Part shown: in pieces, positions 35,906 to 44,814 of the stretch
Layout of the letters: each line of letters opens with the position of its first letter
Position numbering within the stretch: the first letter of the stretch is position 1
Assembly (NCBI RefSeq): GCF_021601625.1
Contig: NZ_BQHR01000010.1
Location: 219,244-283,243, forward strand
DNA length: 64,000 nucleotides
Direction of reading: 5' to 3'
Origin: Pseudomonas paraglycinae
Lineage (GTDB): Bacteria; Pseudomonadota; Gammaproteobacteria; Pseudomonadales; Pseudomonadaceae
Made by a program: the position numbers and the translations under genes
Notes under the pieces: generated by a model
What the model saw: the letters and a program-made list of their open reading frames with translations, nothing else
Database searches by the model: none
Told to the model about the DNA's origin: nothing

Positions 35906-36550
35906 ATGTTCCTGACGCGTTTTTCCTCCGCATTCTGTTTGTCGCTGTTTGCGCTGTTCAGCTGGATTCCCGCTCAGGCTGCGGACACTCCGGCTTCCCG
36001 TCCCGTCGAGTGGGCGCAACCGGTAGAGGTGCAATACAACCTGTTCCAGATGTCGCCCACGCTGTATCGCAGCGCGCTCCCCGACGACGGCGCGGTACCG
36101 TTGCTGAACAACCTGAAGGTGGCCACGGTCATCAACTTCCTGCCGGAAGCGGATTCCAACTGGTTGAAAGCCCCCGGTATCCATCAGGTGCAATTGCCCT
36201 ATCGCACCAATCACGTGGACGACAGTGACGTGCTCAAGACCCTGCGTGCCATCCAGTCCGCCGAAGCCGACGGCCCGGTGTTGATGCACTGCAAGCACGG
36301 CTCCGATCGCACCGGCCTGATGGCGGCGATGTACCGGATCGTCGTGCAGGGCTGGAGCAAGGAAGACGCTCTGAACGAAATGACTCAGGGCGGCTTTGGT
36401 GAGAGTGGGCACTTCCGGGACAGCGTGCGCTACGTGATGCAGGCCGATGTCGATAAATTGCGTACCGCGCTGGCCAATGGCGATTGCAGCACCAGCGCGT
36501 TTGCCACGTGCTCGATGAAGAGCTGGTTTCAGACGGTCAATCTGAAGTAA
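35906..36550 (+). CDS. TpbA-like periplasmic dual-specificity phosphatase
   Basis: 214 residues: signal peptide (about 1-26, PAQAA) and a cysteine-phosphatase domain with the P-loop HCKHGSDRTG (His128, Cys129, Arg135), the candidate general acid in VDDSDV (Asp105/106), and a preceding FQMSPTLYRSALP segment shared with P. aeruginosa TpbA. TpbA dephosphorylates the periplasmic domain of diguanylate cyclase TpbB and lowers c-di-GMP. Here no TpbB partner is adjacent. Its 3' end overlaps the convergent M3 peptidase gene by 14 nt. Confidence 0.85.
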   Translation: MFLTRFSSAFCLSLFALFSWIPAQAADTPASRPVEWAQPVEVQYNLFQMSPTLYRSALPDDGAVPLLNNLKVATVINFLPEADSNWLKAPGIHQVQLPYRTNHVDDSDVLKTLRAIQSAEADGPVLMHCKHGSDRTGLMAAMYRIVVQGWSKEDALNEMTQGGFGESGHFRDSVRYVMQADVDKLRTALANGDCSTSAFATCSMKSWFQTVNLK

Positions 36551-38567
36551 CCCCTCCGGCCTCTCCGTCAACGAGGCCGCCGATGAACGCTTCTACCGCG
36601 TCCAGCAACGGACGCCCCGCGCCTGGCGCAAAGAACGTTGCACGAAACTCACGGCCGGTTTGCGCGTTGAACACCCAGTCGCGACTGAAGCGTTTGAATG
36701 CTTCCTGAGCCAGCACGCCCGACCAGACGTAGGCGTAAACCGAGGCCTCGTATTGGGTCACCATGTAATCGAATCCATTGGCGAACCGGTGATCGTCCGG
36801 TAGTTGCAGAGGACCCAGGCGGCGCTGCACAGCGGTGCAAACCTCCTCGACCGAGCGCCCGTCGCCGGGGGTCAGGTGCAGCTCGAAATCAATCATCGCC
36901 CCCATCAGCAACAAGGCCTGCTGCCGGCTGGAGTGGGCCTGAGCAGCTGACAGTGCCGCGTCGACCCGTGTGGCGCTCAAGCGTTCGCCGGTCTGAAAAT
37001 GCGCGCCGAGCCACAGCACAAACTCCCGCGACAAACACCACTGCTCGAACAACTGCCCGGAAAACTCCGCCGCTTCATGGCCCAGTTGCAGGATGCCGGA
37101 CAGGCTGTGATGGGGCGAGCGTGTCAGCACGTGTTGGAGGCAATGGCCAAACTCATGAAACAGCACCCGCAGATCGTCGATTTCGAGCCAGCACGGATGG
37201 GTATCGGTGGCCGGTGTGAAATTGCTGTAGAGCAGGGCAATCGGCAGCGCCGGGCGGCCTTCGGCGTTGATCCGGCGATTGCGCAGCGTGGAGGTGCCGG
37301 GGAAGTCCACCGCGTTGTCGCGGTGAAACGGGTCGAGGTAGATGTAGCCGATGACCTGTTCATGCTCGCTGATTTCCAGCAGGCGCACATCGTCATGCCA
37401 GTGGCCGCCACCGGACCGCTCGACGATGCGGATCCCGAACATCCGTTCGCAGAACAGAAAGAGCCTGCGCAGGGTGCCCTCGAGCGGAAAGTAATCACGC
37501 AGGTTTTCCAGCGCACCGGGAAACTGCTGCTGGCGCCATTCTTCGGCGAGGAAGTCTTCATCCCACGGCTGAACCCGGTCAATCCCGCGTTGCTGCGCGA
37601 AGGCTGCCAGTTGTTTTGCATCCTGCGCGAGGGCAGGTGCCAGCTGCGCCACCTGACGCTGGAGAAAACCACTGACCCATTCCGTCGTCCGGGTGCTGTT
37701 TTTGGCCAGACTCAGTTGCGCGGCGTTTTCATGGCCGAGCAAACGGGCTTTTTGCTGGCGCAGGGCAAGCAGCCTGGTCAGCACCGGGCCGTTATCGAAG
37801 CGACCGGCCAGCGGCCCGCGATCGGAGGCACGGGTCATGTAGGCAACGTAGCATTCCTCCCGCAGGGCGCGGTTTTCGGCGTACTTGAGGATGTGCTGGC
37901 AGGTGTTCTGGTCCAGCCGGATCAACCAGCCGTCATGCCCGGTCTGGCGTGCGGCGAGTGCCAGCCGATCTTTCATGGCCGGCGACAAGCCTGCGAGCAG
38001 CGCAATATCGTCAATACGTTTGCTCCACGCCTCGGTCCAGCGATCGAGGTTGTCCAGAAATACGAATTCCAAGCCTCCGATCTCGCGGTTCAACCGCGCC
38101 AGCTCCTGCTGCTGTTCAGTGGGAAGCTCAATGCCCGACTGCTTGAATCGGCGCAGAATTCGCGACAGTGCGATGTTGCGCGCCTCATCGAAACTGCCGG
38201 CGATCGAGCTCTGCGCCAAACGCTGATAGGTCTCGTACAACCGGCGATTGTGGGCTTTTTCAGAGCGATACTGATTGATCGCCAGATGCGCTTTGGCGCT
38301 TTCCACGAGCCAGACCGCATCGTCGGATCTGACCATCGACAACGTTTCAAGAATCGAGCGAACTTCACCGAGGCGCGCGTCGGCTTCGTCGATGCTCAGT
38401 ACCAGATCATCCCAGCCGGGATGTTCGGTCTGACTGGCGATCACCTGGGCGATGATTCTTTGGTTGTCCGCAATGATGCAGGTGACCGCCGGCAGCAGGT
38501 GCTCGGCGCGAATCGCTGGCCACGGTGGCAGCGTCCAGTGTTGCAGGAGGGGATTGGTGTCGGGCAT
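36537..38567 (-). CDS. M3 family zinc metallopeptidase, PrlC paralogue
   Basis: 676 residues, thimet oligopeptidase fold. The zinc site is LFHEFGHCLQHVL (HExxH) with the third ligand Glu in GHEAAEFSGQLFEQW. It lines up with PrlC downstream-to-upstream throughout, including the C-terminal tyrosine region (YEASVYAYVWSGVL), but is clearly diverged. It is probably a cytoplasmic oligopeptidase. ATG 38567 (MPDTNPLL) fits the PrlC-like N-terminus. It is separated from the PrlC/zinc-ribbon operon by about 110 nt. Confidence 0.88.
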   Translation of the reverse strand: MPDTNPLLQHWTLPPWPAIRAEHLLPAVTCIIADNQRIIAQVIASQTEHPGWDDLVLSIDEADARLGEVRSILETLSMVRSDDAVWLVESAKAHLAINQYRSEKAHNRRLYETYQRLAQSSIAGSFDEARNIALSRILRRFKQSGIELPTEQQQELARLNREIGGLEFVFLDNLDRWTEAWSKRIDDIALLAGLSPAMKDRLALAARQTGHDGWLIRLDQNTCQHILKYAENRALREECYVAYMTRASDRGPLAGRFDNGPVLTRLLALRQQKARLLGHENAAQLSLAKNSTRTTEWVSGFLQRQVAQLAPALAQDAKQLAAFAQQRGIDRVQPWDEDFLAEEWRQQQFPGALENLRDYFPLEGTLRRLFLFCERMFGIRIVERSGGGHWHDDVRLLEISEHEQVIGYIYLDPFHRDNAVDFPGTSTLRNRRINAEGRPALPIALLYSNFTPATDTHPCWLEIDDLRVLFHEFGHCLQHVLTRSPHHSLSGILQLGHEAAEFSGQLFEQWCLSREFVLWLGAHFQTGERLSATRVDAALSAAQAHSSRQQALLLMGAMIDFELHLTPGDGRSVEEVCTAVQRRLGPLQLPDDHRFANGFDYMVTQYEASVYAYVWSGVLAQEAFKRFSRDWVFNAQTGREFRATFFAPGAGRPLLDAVEAFIGGLVDGEAGGVTSD

Positions 38568-38679
38568 GGCAGCTTCCTTCGAGGCGTGGCGCAAAAGGCC
38601 AGCCTACGAAGCAAGTGCGGGGGACAGGTGTTAAGCCAATACCACCTTCCACCGACGAATCGGGGAAGGTGATTGAGGA

Positions 38680-38970
38680 TCAGTGCTGCTCGTCGGGCTT
38701 TTTCTTCAACTTCGGATTCGGGAAGAACTGCACCGCCTGAACCGTTTTGTCCGGGGCAGGCTTGAGCGCGCTGGTGTTGACCCGCGTGCCCAGCTCTTTC
38801 GGCACCGACAGCCCTTGGGCATTGAGCGTATCGCTGTAGCCGCACGCCACACATTCGCGGTGCGGGACATCGTCCTCGCTCCACATCATCAGTTTGTCCG
38901 GCTCGCTGCACGCCGGGCAGACCGCCCCGGCGATAAAGCGTTTTTTGGTCTTCACGGGTGCCTCACTCAT
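38680..38970 (-). CDS. YheV-type zinc-ribbon protein
   Basis: 96 residues with two CxxC pairs (CPACSEPDK; CVACGYSD), a small zinc ribbon of the YheV family, followed by a basic disordered tail. The function is not established. The ATG overlaps the prlC stop (ATGA), so it is coupled to prlC, as in other gammaproteobacteria. Confidence 0.85.
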   Translation of the reverse strand: MSEAPVKTKKRFIAGAVCPACSEPDKLMMWSEDDVPHRECVACGYSDTLNAQGLSVPKELGTRVNTSALKPAPDKTVQAVQFFPNPKLKKKPDEQH

Positions 38971-41018
38971 GCTGCCGCGTCCTCACTCAGGCCGCTGTGG
39001 CGCAAGAGTGCGTCAATCGACGGCTCACGGCCACGGAAGTCGACGAACAGCACCATCGGCTCCTGCGAGCCACCGCGGGCCAGGATCGCTTCACGGAAGG
39101 CGCGACCGGTGTCGGCATTCAGCACGCCGTCTTCTTCGAACTTCGAAAAGGCATCTGCCGACAGCACTTCCGCCCACTTGTAGCTGTAGTAACCCGCCGC
39201 GTAACCGCCGGCGAAGATGTGGGCGAAGCTGTTCGGGAAGCGGTTGTAGGCCGGCGGACGCATCACCGACACCTCGTCACGCACGCCTTCCAGAACCTGC
39301 GCGACGCTGCGGCCGTCACCGTGAGTGGCGTGCAGTTCGAAGTCGAACAGCGAGAATTCCAGTTGGCGCACCATCATCAGGCCGGACTGGAAGTTTTTCG
39401 CCGCGAGCATTTTTTCCAGCAGATCCTGTGGCAGCGGCTCGCCGGTTTCGTAGTGGCCGGAAATCAGCGCGAGGCCTTCCGGCTCCCAGCACCAGTTCTC
39501 CATGAACTGGCTCGGCAGCTCGACTGCGTCCCACGCCACGCCGTTGATGCCGGAAACGCCGGCATGCTCGACGCGGGTCAGCAGGTGATGCAGGCCGTGG
39601 CCGAATTCGTGGAACAGGGTGGTCACTTCATCGTGGGTCAGCAGCGCAGGCTTGCCGCTGTCGGCCGGGGTGAAGTTGCACACCAGGTTGGCCACCGGGC
39701 TTTGCAGTACACCGTCGAGGGTGCGGCGACGGTCGCGGGCGCCGTCCATCCACGCGCCGCCACGCTTGTTGGCGCGGGCGTAGAGGTCGAAGAAGAAGCG
39801 ACCGACGTGCTGGCCGTTTTCTTTGATTTCGAACAGGCGCACGTCCGGGTGCCAGGTGTCGAAGCCTTTCAGTTCGGCGATTTCGATGCCGTACAGGCGC
39901 TGAACGATGGCGAACAGACCACCCAGCACTTTGTCGATCGGGAAGTAGGCGCGCAGGGTTTCCTGAGCGACGCTGTAACGCTGTTCACGGAGTTTTTCAC
40001 CGTAGAAACCGCTGTCCCAGCTTTGCAGATCGGCGCAGCCCTGCTCGGCGGCGTAAGCCTTGAGCTGTTGCAGATCCTGGGCGGCAAACGGTTTGCTGCG
40101 CTTGGCCAGGTCGCGCAGGAAGCTCAGCACCTGATCGCTGGACTCGGCCATTTTGGTCGCCAGGCTCAGTTCGGAGAAGCTGGAGAAACCAAGCAGTTTG
40201 GCCAGTTCCTGACGCAGGTCGAGGATTTCGCCCATCACCGGGCCGTTGTCGTTCTGGCCGGCGTTCGGGCCTTGATCCGACGCACGGGTGCAGTAGGCGG
40301 CGTAGACTTCTTCGCGCAGCGCACGGTCCTGGGCGTAGGTCATCACCGCGTAGTAGCTCGGGAATTCCAGGGTGATCAGCCAGCCGTCGAGGCCTTTGTC
40401 CTGTGCCGCAGCGGCCATTTGCGCCTTGGCCGAATCGGTCAGGCCGGCGAGTGCGGCTTCGTCGGTCAAGTGCTTGGTCCAGGCCTGAGTGGCGTCGAGC
40501 AACTGGTTGGAGAAGCGGCTGCCCAGCTCGGACAGCTTGCTCTGCACTTCGGCATAGCGCTTCTGCTCGGCTTCCGGCAGGTCGATGCCCGACAGACGGA
40601 AATCGCGCAGGGCGTGTTCCAGAATGGTTTTCTGCGCCACGTCGAAACCGGCGGCTTCCGGGCTGTTGGCCAGGGCTTCATAAGCCTGGAACAGTTCGCG
40701 GTTCTGGCCCATTTCGGTGGAATAGGCGCTCAACGCCGGCAGGCACGACTCGTAGGCTTCACGCAGTTCGGCGCTGTTGCACACGGCATTGAGGTGGCTG
40801 ACCGGGCTCCAGGCAGCGCCCAGGCGATCATTGAGTTCGTCCATCGCCAGCACCAGCCCGGCCCAGGTCGGGTTCTGGCCCTGGGTCTTGAGGATTTCGG
40901 CAATGGCGGCGCGGTTGTCGGCCAGGATGGTTTCGATGGCCGGCTGCACGTGTTCGGCACGGATCGCGGAGAACGGCGGCAGGTCGTAGGACTGCAGAAG
41001 AGGGTTGTTCACGCTCAC
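38967..41018 (-). CDS. prlC: Oligopeptidase A
   Basis: 683 residues of the M3 family with TLFHEFGHGLHHLLTRVEHAGVSG (HExxH), the third ligand Glu in WDAVELPSQFMENW and the C-terminal GYAAGYYSYKWAEVLSADAFSKF. It degrades peptides in the cytoplasm, including cleaved signal peptides. GTG 41018 (MSVNNPLLQSYDLPPF) has AAGG 8 nt upstream and gives the usual N-terminus; ATG 41045 is possible. It forms an operon with the zinc-ribbon gene. Confidence 0.93.
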   Translation of the reverse strand: MSVNNPLLQSYDLPPFSAIRAEHVQPAIETILADNRAAIAEILKTQGQNPTWAGLVLAMDELNDRLGAAWSPVSHLNAVCNSAELREAYESCLPALSAYSTEMGQNRELFQAYEALANSPEAAGFDVAQKTILEHALRDFRLSGIDLPEAEQKRYAEVQSKLSELGSRFSNQLLDATQAWTKHLTDEAALAGLTDSAKAQMAAAAQDKGLDGWLITLEFPSYYAVMTYAQDRALREEVYAAYCTRASDQGPNAGQNDNGPVMGEILDLRQELAKLLGFSSFSELSLATKMAESSDQVLSFLRDLAKRSKPFAAQDLQQLKAYAAEQGCADLQSWDSGFYGEKLREQRYSVAQETLRAYFPIDKVLGGLFAIVQRLYGIEIAELKGFDTWHPDVRLFEIKENGQHVGRFFFDLYARANKRGGAWMDGARDRRRTLDGVLQSPVANLVCNFTPADSGKPALLTHDEVTTLFHEFGHGLHHLLTRVEHAGVSGINGVAWDAVELPSQFMENWCWEPEGLALISGHYETGEPLPQDLLEKMLAAKNFQSGLMMVRQLEFSLFDFELHATHGDGRSVAQVLEGVRDEVSVMRPPAYNRFPNSFAHIFAGGYAAGYYSYKWAEVLSADAFSKFEEDGVLNADTGRAFREAILARGGSQEPMVLFVDFRGREPSIDALLRHSGLSEDAAA

Positions 41019-41107
41019 GGTTGGCACCTTGGCTGGAAGAAACATGCGCCCATCTTAATTACAATCGACACCCACCGCAGCTATCGGCGACAGAGAGAGA
41101 ACTAATC

Positions 41108-41653
41108 GTGTCCCTTCGCAAGTACCAGAATCACACCCCACGCTTGAGCCCAGGCGCCTTTGTCGACGGCTCCGCGGTGGTGATCGGCGACGTCGAAATC
41201 GGCGAAGACAGCTCCGTGTGGCCGCTGACCGTGATCCGCGGCGACATGCACTGCATCCGCATCGGTGCGCGCACCAGCGTGCAGGATGGTTGTGTGTTGC
41301 ACATCACTCACGCTGGCCCGTTCAACCCGGACGGTTTTCCGCTGCTGATTGGCGATGACGTGACCATCGCCCACAAGGTCATGCTGCATGGCTGTACGGT
41401 CGGCAGCCGCGTACTTATCGGCATGGGCAGCATCGTCATGGACGGCGCGGTGGTCGAGGACGATGTGATCATCGGCGCCGGCAGTCTCGTGCCACCGGGC
41501 AAACGCCTGGAAAGCGGTTTCCTGTACGTGGGCAGTCCGGTGAAACAGGTCCGTCCGCTGACCGACAAGGAAAACGCCTTTTTCACCTACAGCGCGGCGA
41601 ACTACGTGAAGCTCAAGGACCTGCATCTGGCTGAAGGCTACGACCAGCTCTGA
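41108..41653 (+). CDS. Gamma-carbonic anhydrase-like hexapeptide-repeat protein (YrdA type)
   Basis: 181 residues built of left-handed beta-helix repeats (VVIGDVEIGEDSSVW, CIRIGARTSVQDGCVL). Candidate zinc ligands are His65/68 in VLHITH and His89 and His94 in IAHKVMLHGC. Enzymatic activity in this subgroup is often unproven. GTG 41108 is the start because the longer frame runs into the divergent prlC leader. It is divergent from prlC and precedes a HAD phosphatase gene by 28 nt. Confidence 0.87.
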   Translation: MSLRKYQNHTPRLSPGAFVDGSAVVIGDVEIGEDSSVWPLTVIRGDMHCIRIGARTSVQDGCVLHITHAGPFNPDGFPLLIGDDVTIAHKVMLHGCTVGSRVLIGMGSIVMDGAVVEDDVIIGAGSLVPPGKRLESGFLYVGSPVKQVRPLTDKENAFFTYSAANYVKLKDLHLAEGYDQL

Positions 41654-41681
41654 TTTTTCTCTCTATTGCCCGGGATTTTTC

Positions 41682-42335
41682 ATGCATTACCAGACCGTAC
41701 TGTTCGACCTCGATGGCACCCTTACCGATCCGCGTGAGGGCATCACCCGTTCCATTCAGTTCGCCTTGAGCAAGCTCGGCATCGATGAGCCGGACCTGAC
41801 CAAGCTGGAACACTTCATCGGCCCGCCGCTGTTGCAGGCGTTCATGCAGTTTTATGGTTTTGATGAAGCGAAAGCCTGGGAGGCGGTGAATTTCTATCGC
41901 GAGCGCTTCAAGGTCACCGGCCTGTACGAGAATCGGGTGTTCGAGGGCGTCACGCCGTTGCTGGAAACCCTGAGCGGCCAGGGTCGGCAGCTGTATATCG
42001 CGACGTCGAAGCCTTGGGTGTTCGCCCGGGAAATCGCCCGGCACTTTGATTTCGCCAGACACTTCAAGGTGATTTACGGCAGCGAACTGGACGGCACCCG
42101 TACCAACAAGGTCGAGCTGATTGCGCACCTGATGGCCGAGGAAGGGCTGGATCCGGCCAATACGCTGATGATCGGTGACCGCAAGCATGACCTGATCGGT
42201 GCTCGCAGCAACGGGCTGGATGCGGCGGCCGTGGGTTACGGTTTTGGCAGCCATGAAGAGCTGAGCGCTGAAGCACCGGCGTATCACTTCGAGACGCTGG
42301 CGGAGCTGCATCAGGCGTTTTTGCAGCGCCAGTGA
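41682..42335 (+). CDS. HAD family hydrolase (phosphoglycolate phosphatase-like)
   Basis: 217 residues with HAD motif I VLFDLDGTLTD (Asp9, Asp11), motif II YIATSKP, motif III Lys in TRTNKVELI and motif IV MIGDRKHDLIGA. The alpha-helical cap after motif I fits the PGPase group. The substrate is not determined by sequence. It probably shares a transcript with the gamma-CA-like gene. A REPIN follows. Confidence 0.85.
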   Translation: MHYQTVLFDLDGTLTDPREGITRSIQFALSKLGIDEPDLTKLEHFIGPPLLQAFMQFYGFDEAKAWEAVNFYRERFKVTGLYENRVFEGVTPLLETLSGQGRQLYIATSKPWVFAREIARHFDFARHFKVIYGSELDGTRTNKVELIAHLMAEEGLDPANTLMIGDRKHDLIGARSNGLDAAAVGYGFGSHEELSAEAPAYHFETLAELHQAFLQRQ

Positions 42336-42336
42336 T

Positions 42337-42424
42337 ATCGCCTTCGCGGGCAAGCCCGCTCCCACAGGAAACCGAGTACCACTGCTGAAACACTGTCCCT
42401 GTGGGAGCGAGCTTGCTCGCGATG
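42337..42424. repeat. REPIN (inverted REP doublet, mixed type)
   Basis: The left arm ATCGCC-TTCGCGGGCAAGCCCGCTCCCACAGG (split here) and right arm CCTGTGGGAGCGAGC-TTGCTCGCGAT are inverted REP sequences about 30 nt apart. The arms differ in their stem sequence (GGGCAAGCCC against GAGCTTGCTC), unlike the matched doublet at 12601. It lies between convergent genes. Confidence 0.88.
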
Positions 42425-42447
42425 GGGCCAAAAAAGCCGCTGTAGGT

Positions 42448-43524
42448 TTATGAGCCTGCCAGCACTTTCAAAGCCGACTTACGCTCAACGACCGGCAAGC
42501 CACCCAACTTTTCGACCTCTGCGTAAAACCTGACCCAATCCCCACCAACCTGCCTGAACAACGCCGCAAACGCCGGTACCCACTGGTCATACAGCCCGAA
42601 CGGCAATAGCCGTGCGTTGTTCAACGGCGCATTGACCCAGGCGTCATAGCGTTTGTCGCCGGCCCACTGGTCATCGCGCATCGCTCGGTAATCCTGTCGA
42701 AACCGTTCGAACTCTGCCGCCTTGCGCTCGCGCATCTGCGCTGTCGCCAATGGTTGTGCATAGAGTTTTTCGAGGCGTGAACGGGTATCGAGGATCAGCT
42801 GAATGAATTGATCCCGCTGCTTCAGTTTCGAGTCGTTTTCCGGGGGCAAGCCACGAAACGCTCGCCACTGCCGCGTACCTTCCTGCTCGACGAAGGTCGC
42901 GAAGGACTCGTTGAACTCGGTGTCATCCTTCACATAGAAACGTTGGTGGGCCAGTTCATGGAAGATCAGCGTCGCCAGACGCTCGTCGCCCCAGCCCATC
43001 ATCGAATTGAGGATCGGATCGTTGAACCAGCCGAGGGTCGAGTAGGCCTCGACGCCGCCGATCGACACGTCCATGCCTTGCAGGCGCTGAATCGCTGCTT
43101 CGCCCCGCGCCGCGCTCTGGCTGTAATAGCCGCGGTAGGCCACGCAACCGGCAATCGGGAAGCAATGGTTCTGCGGGCTCAGGGAAAACTCCGGGGTGGC
43201 GAACACATTCCACACGACAAACGGCCGACCGATGTCGGCGTAGAGGCGATAGCTTTGGTTGTCCGGCAGGTGCAAATGTTCGCTGGCAAAAGCCCGGGCT
43301 TTCTGGGATTGGGCCAGGTGAGTGCGCAGTCTGGCGTCGCGGGTCGGGTCGGCGATCACCTTGGCCACCGGCTCCCGCGCCCGCAAAAGCTGCAGCTGAC
43401 CGCTGGCCAGCTGGCTGTAATAGCTCAGGCTTGAGCAACCGTTGAGCAACAAAATCATCACACCCGGAAACAAAATCCGCAAAACGCGATCAAGTAACCC
43501 ATGGCTTGGAAGCGGCCTGATCAA
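42448..43524 (-). CDS. Lipoprotein putative aminopeptidase (PF10023 type)
   Basis: 358 residues with a lipoprotein signal ending LLLNGC and a gluzincin-like motif IFHELAHQRFYV (HExxH) followed by NESFATFVEQEG, which could supply a third zinc ligand. NVFATPEFSLSP precedes these. It is classed as a predicted aminopeptidase from family resemblance; activity is not established. It is divergent from a pair of small lipoprotein genes, with 58 nt between them. Confidence 0.8.
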   Translation of the reverse strand: MIRPLPSHGLLDRVLRILFPGVMILLLNGCSSLSYYSQLASGQLQLLRAREPVAKVIADPTRDARLRTHLAQSQKARAFASEHLHLPDNQSYRLYADIGRPFVVWNVFATPEFSLSPQNHCFPIAGCVAYRGYYSQSAARGEAAIQRLQGMDVSIGGVEAYSTLGWFNDPILNSMMGWGDERLATLIFHELAHQRFYVKDDTEFNESFATFVEQEGTRQWRAFRGLPPENDSKLKQRDQFIQLILDTRSRLEKLYAQPLATAQMRERKAAEFERFRQDYRAMRDDQWAGDKRYDAWVNAPLNNARLLPFGLYDQWVPAFAALFRQVGGDWVRFYAEVEKLGGLPVVERKSALKVLAGS

Positions 43525-43582
43525 AATAAGAAATCCCCCCGGAAAGTCTGCCCAAGACTATCCCGCCCATTGGAGCTCCGCT

Positions 43583-44005
43583 ATGCGCATGTTGATACTG
43601 ACAGGAAGCGTGCTGACGCTGGCCGGTTGTGCCGGATTCGGAATGCCGTCCCCTGACCCCTCGCAAGCCTGGATCGATCTGGATGCCCGGCAACAGGACA
43701 CGGCGTTGCAGGCGCTGGAAGTCGACAACAAGGCTTCCGTCGATCATCGTTACTTCGAAGTGCAGCCCGGCAGCCATGAACTGACGGTTCGTTATCAATT
43801 CCCGGTCGAGGCGACCAACATCGGCCCGGATGCCGAGCCGCTGTGGCGCGATTGTCAGTTGAACGTGAAATTCAAGGATTTCAACGCTGGCCAGCGGTAT
43901 CAGTTGCAGGCGGGTAGCATCGGTTTCCGTCCGTGGGCCAAGCTCTATGACCAACAACGCAACGTGGTGGGCCAGGGCACGCCAGCGGGCTGCCAGCGAA
44001 CCTGA
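43583..44005 (+). CDS. Small lipoprotein, member 1 of a tandem pair
   Basis: 140 residues with lipobox LAGC (Cys16), then a domain with PSQAWIDLDA, YFEVQPGSHELTVRYQF, LWRDCQLNVKFKDFNAGQRY and a C-terminal cysteine that could pair with the internal one. TGGAG precedes the ATG by 7 nt. It is clearly homologous to the next gene. The domain may be beta-rich; the function is unknown. Confidence 0.8.
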   Translation: MRMLILTGSVLTLAGCAGFGMPSPDPSQAWIDLDARQQDTALQALEVDNKASVDHRYFEVQPGSHELTVRYQFPVEATNIGPDAEPLWRDCQLNVKFKDFNAGQRYQLQAGSIGFRPWAKLYDQQRNVVGQGTPAGCQRT

Positions 44006-44045
44006 TCGGCGTTATGCTGGATGTCCGAACTCACGGACATCCATC

Positions 44046-44465
44046 ATGCGCACGTTGATGCTGTTGCTGGCCGCAGGCGTACTCGCCGGGTGCCAGACAT
44101 CGTTGCCCCCCGTCGATCCGAACATGGCCTGGGTCGAATTCTCCACGCCAACCCCCGGCGGAAAACTGCTGATGGCCGAGCGTCTCGACAACAGGCGGCT
44201 GACTGACGGGCGTTTCTTTCAGGTAACGCCCGGCAGCCACGAGCTACGGGTACGCTTCGACTTTGAAGTGTTCGGCGGAGGCGGCAGCCTGATGACCGGA
44301 CCCGTTGAGCGGCTGTGCTATCTGACCATCCGCTACGATCATTTCGAGGCGGGTCAGCGTTACTTGCTCGAAGGCCGTTCGCTGGCGTTTACCCCGAGTG
44401 CCCGCCTGTACAACGACAAGCGGGACATCGTCGCCGAGGACCGCGAAGTCAACTGCATCATCTGA
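44046..44465 (+). CDS. Small lipoprotein, member 2 of a tandem pair
   Basis: 139 residues with lipobox LAGC. It shares with its upstream neighbour the layout PNMAWVEF, FFQVTPGSHELRVRFDFEV, RLCYLTIRYDHFEAGQRYLLEG and a C-terminal Cys. The two genes are 40 nt apart and probably arose by duplication. It may be co-transcribed with member 1. The function is unknown. Confidence 0.8.
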   Translation: MRTLMLLLAAGVLAGCQTSLPPVDPNMAWVEFSTPTPGGKLLMAERLDNRRLTDGRFFQVTPGSHELRVRFDFEVFGGGGSLMTGPVERLCYLTIRYDHFEAGQRYLLEGRSLAFTPSARLYNDKRDIVAEDREVNCII

Positions 44466-44471
44466 GGCGTA

Positions 44472-44711
44472 TCAGCGGTCGTTCTTCTGATAGATGATGG
44501 CTTTGGTGCCGTTGTCGCAGGTGCCGACGATCATGGCGATGTCGTGTTTCTCAGCCTCCTCTTTGGAGACTATCTCCAGGGTGTAGGAGGGCACGGCATT
44601 CGCCTGAATCTTGATTTCGATCTCTTGCTTGAGTTCTTCGCAGTCTTTGGGCGCTGCGAAGGCCGACGTTGCCAGCACGCCACAGATAACCGCCAAGGCA
44701 AAACGTTTCAT
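44472..44711 (-). CDS. DUF1161 family periplasmic protein, copy 1
   Basis: 79 residues: signal peptide (about 1-19, AFA) and the DUF1161 core KDCEELKQEIEIKI...YTLEIV...VGTCDNGTKAIIYQ with two cysteines likely forming a disulfide. The function is unknown. It is convergent with the lipoprotein pair, 6 nt away. A second DUF1161 gene lies 1.8 kb downstream. Confidence 0.85.
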   Translation of the reverse strand: MKRFALAVICGVLATSAFAAPKDCEELKQEIEIKIQANAVPSYTLEIVSKEEAEKHDIAMIVGTCDNGTKAIIYQKNDR

Positions 44712-44814
44712 GGTTGAAGCTCCATCGAAGCAGCGCGCACGAAGATGCGCGAAAGCTGCTGTCATTTATTCGACCACATTTTTGCCTGGCGGGTTCTGAT
44801 CAGGCTCAAAGCAG

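Noticed and set aside
36537-36550. Frameshift or annotation error where the TpbA-like and M3 genes overlap
   Set aside because: Both frames end normally; a 14-nt tail-to-tail overlap is common in compact genomes. The same holds for the 28-nt overlap of the DUF883 gene and trpI.
36999-41105. Two long plus-strand frames opposite the M3 peptidase genes
   Set aside because: They are mirror frames of the peptidases, with biased composition and no domain.
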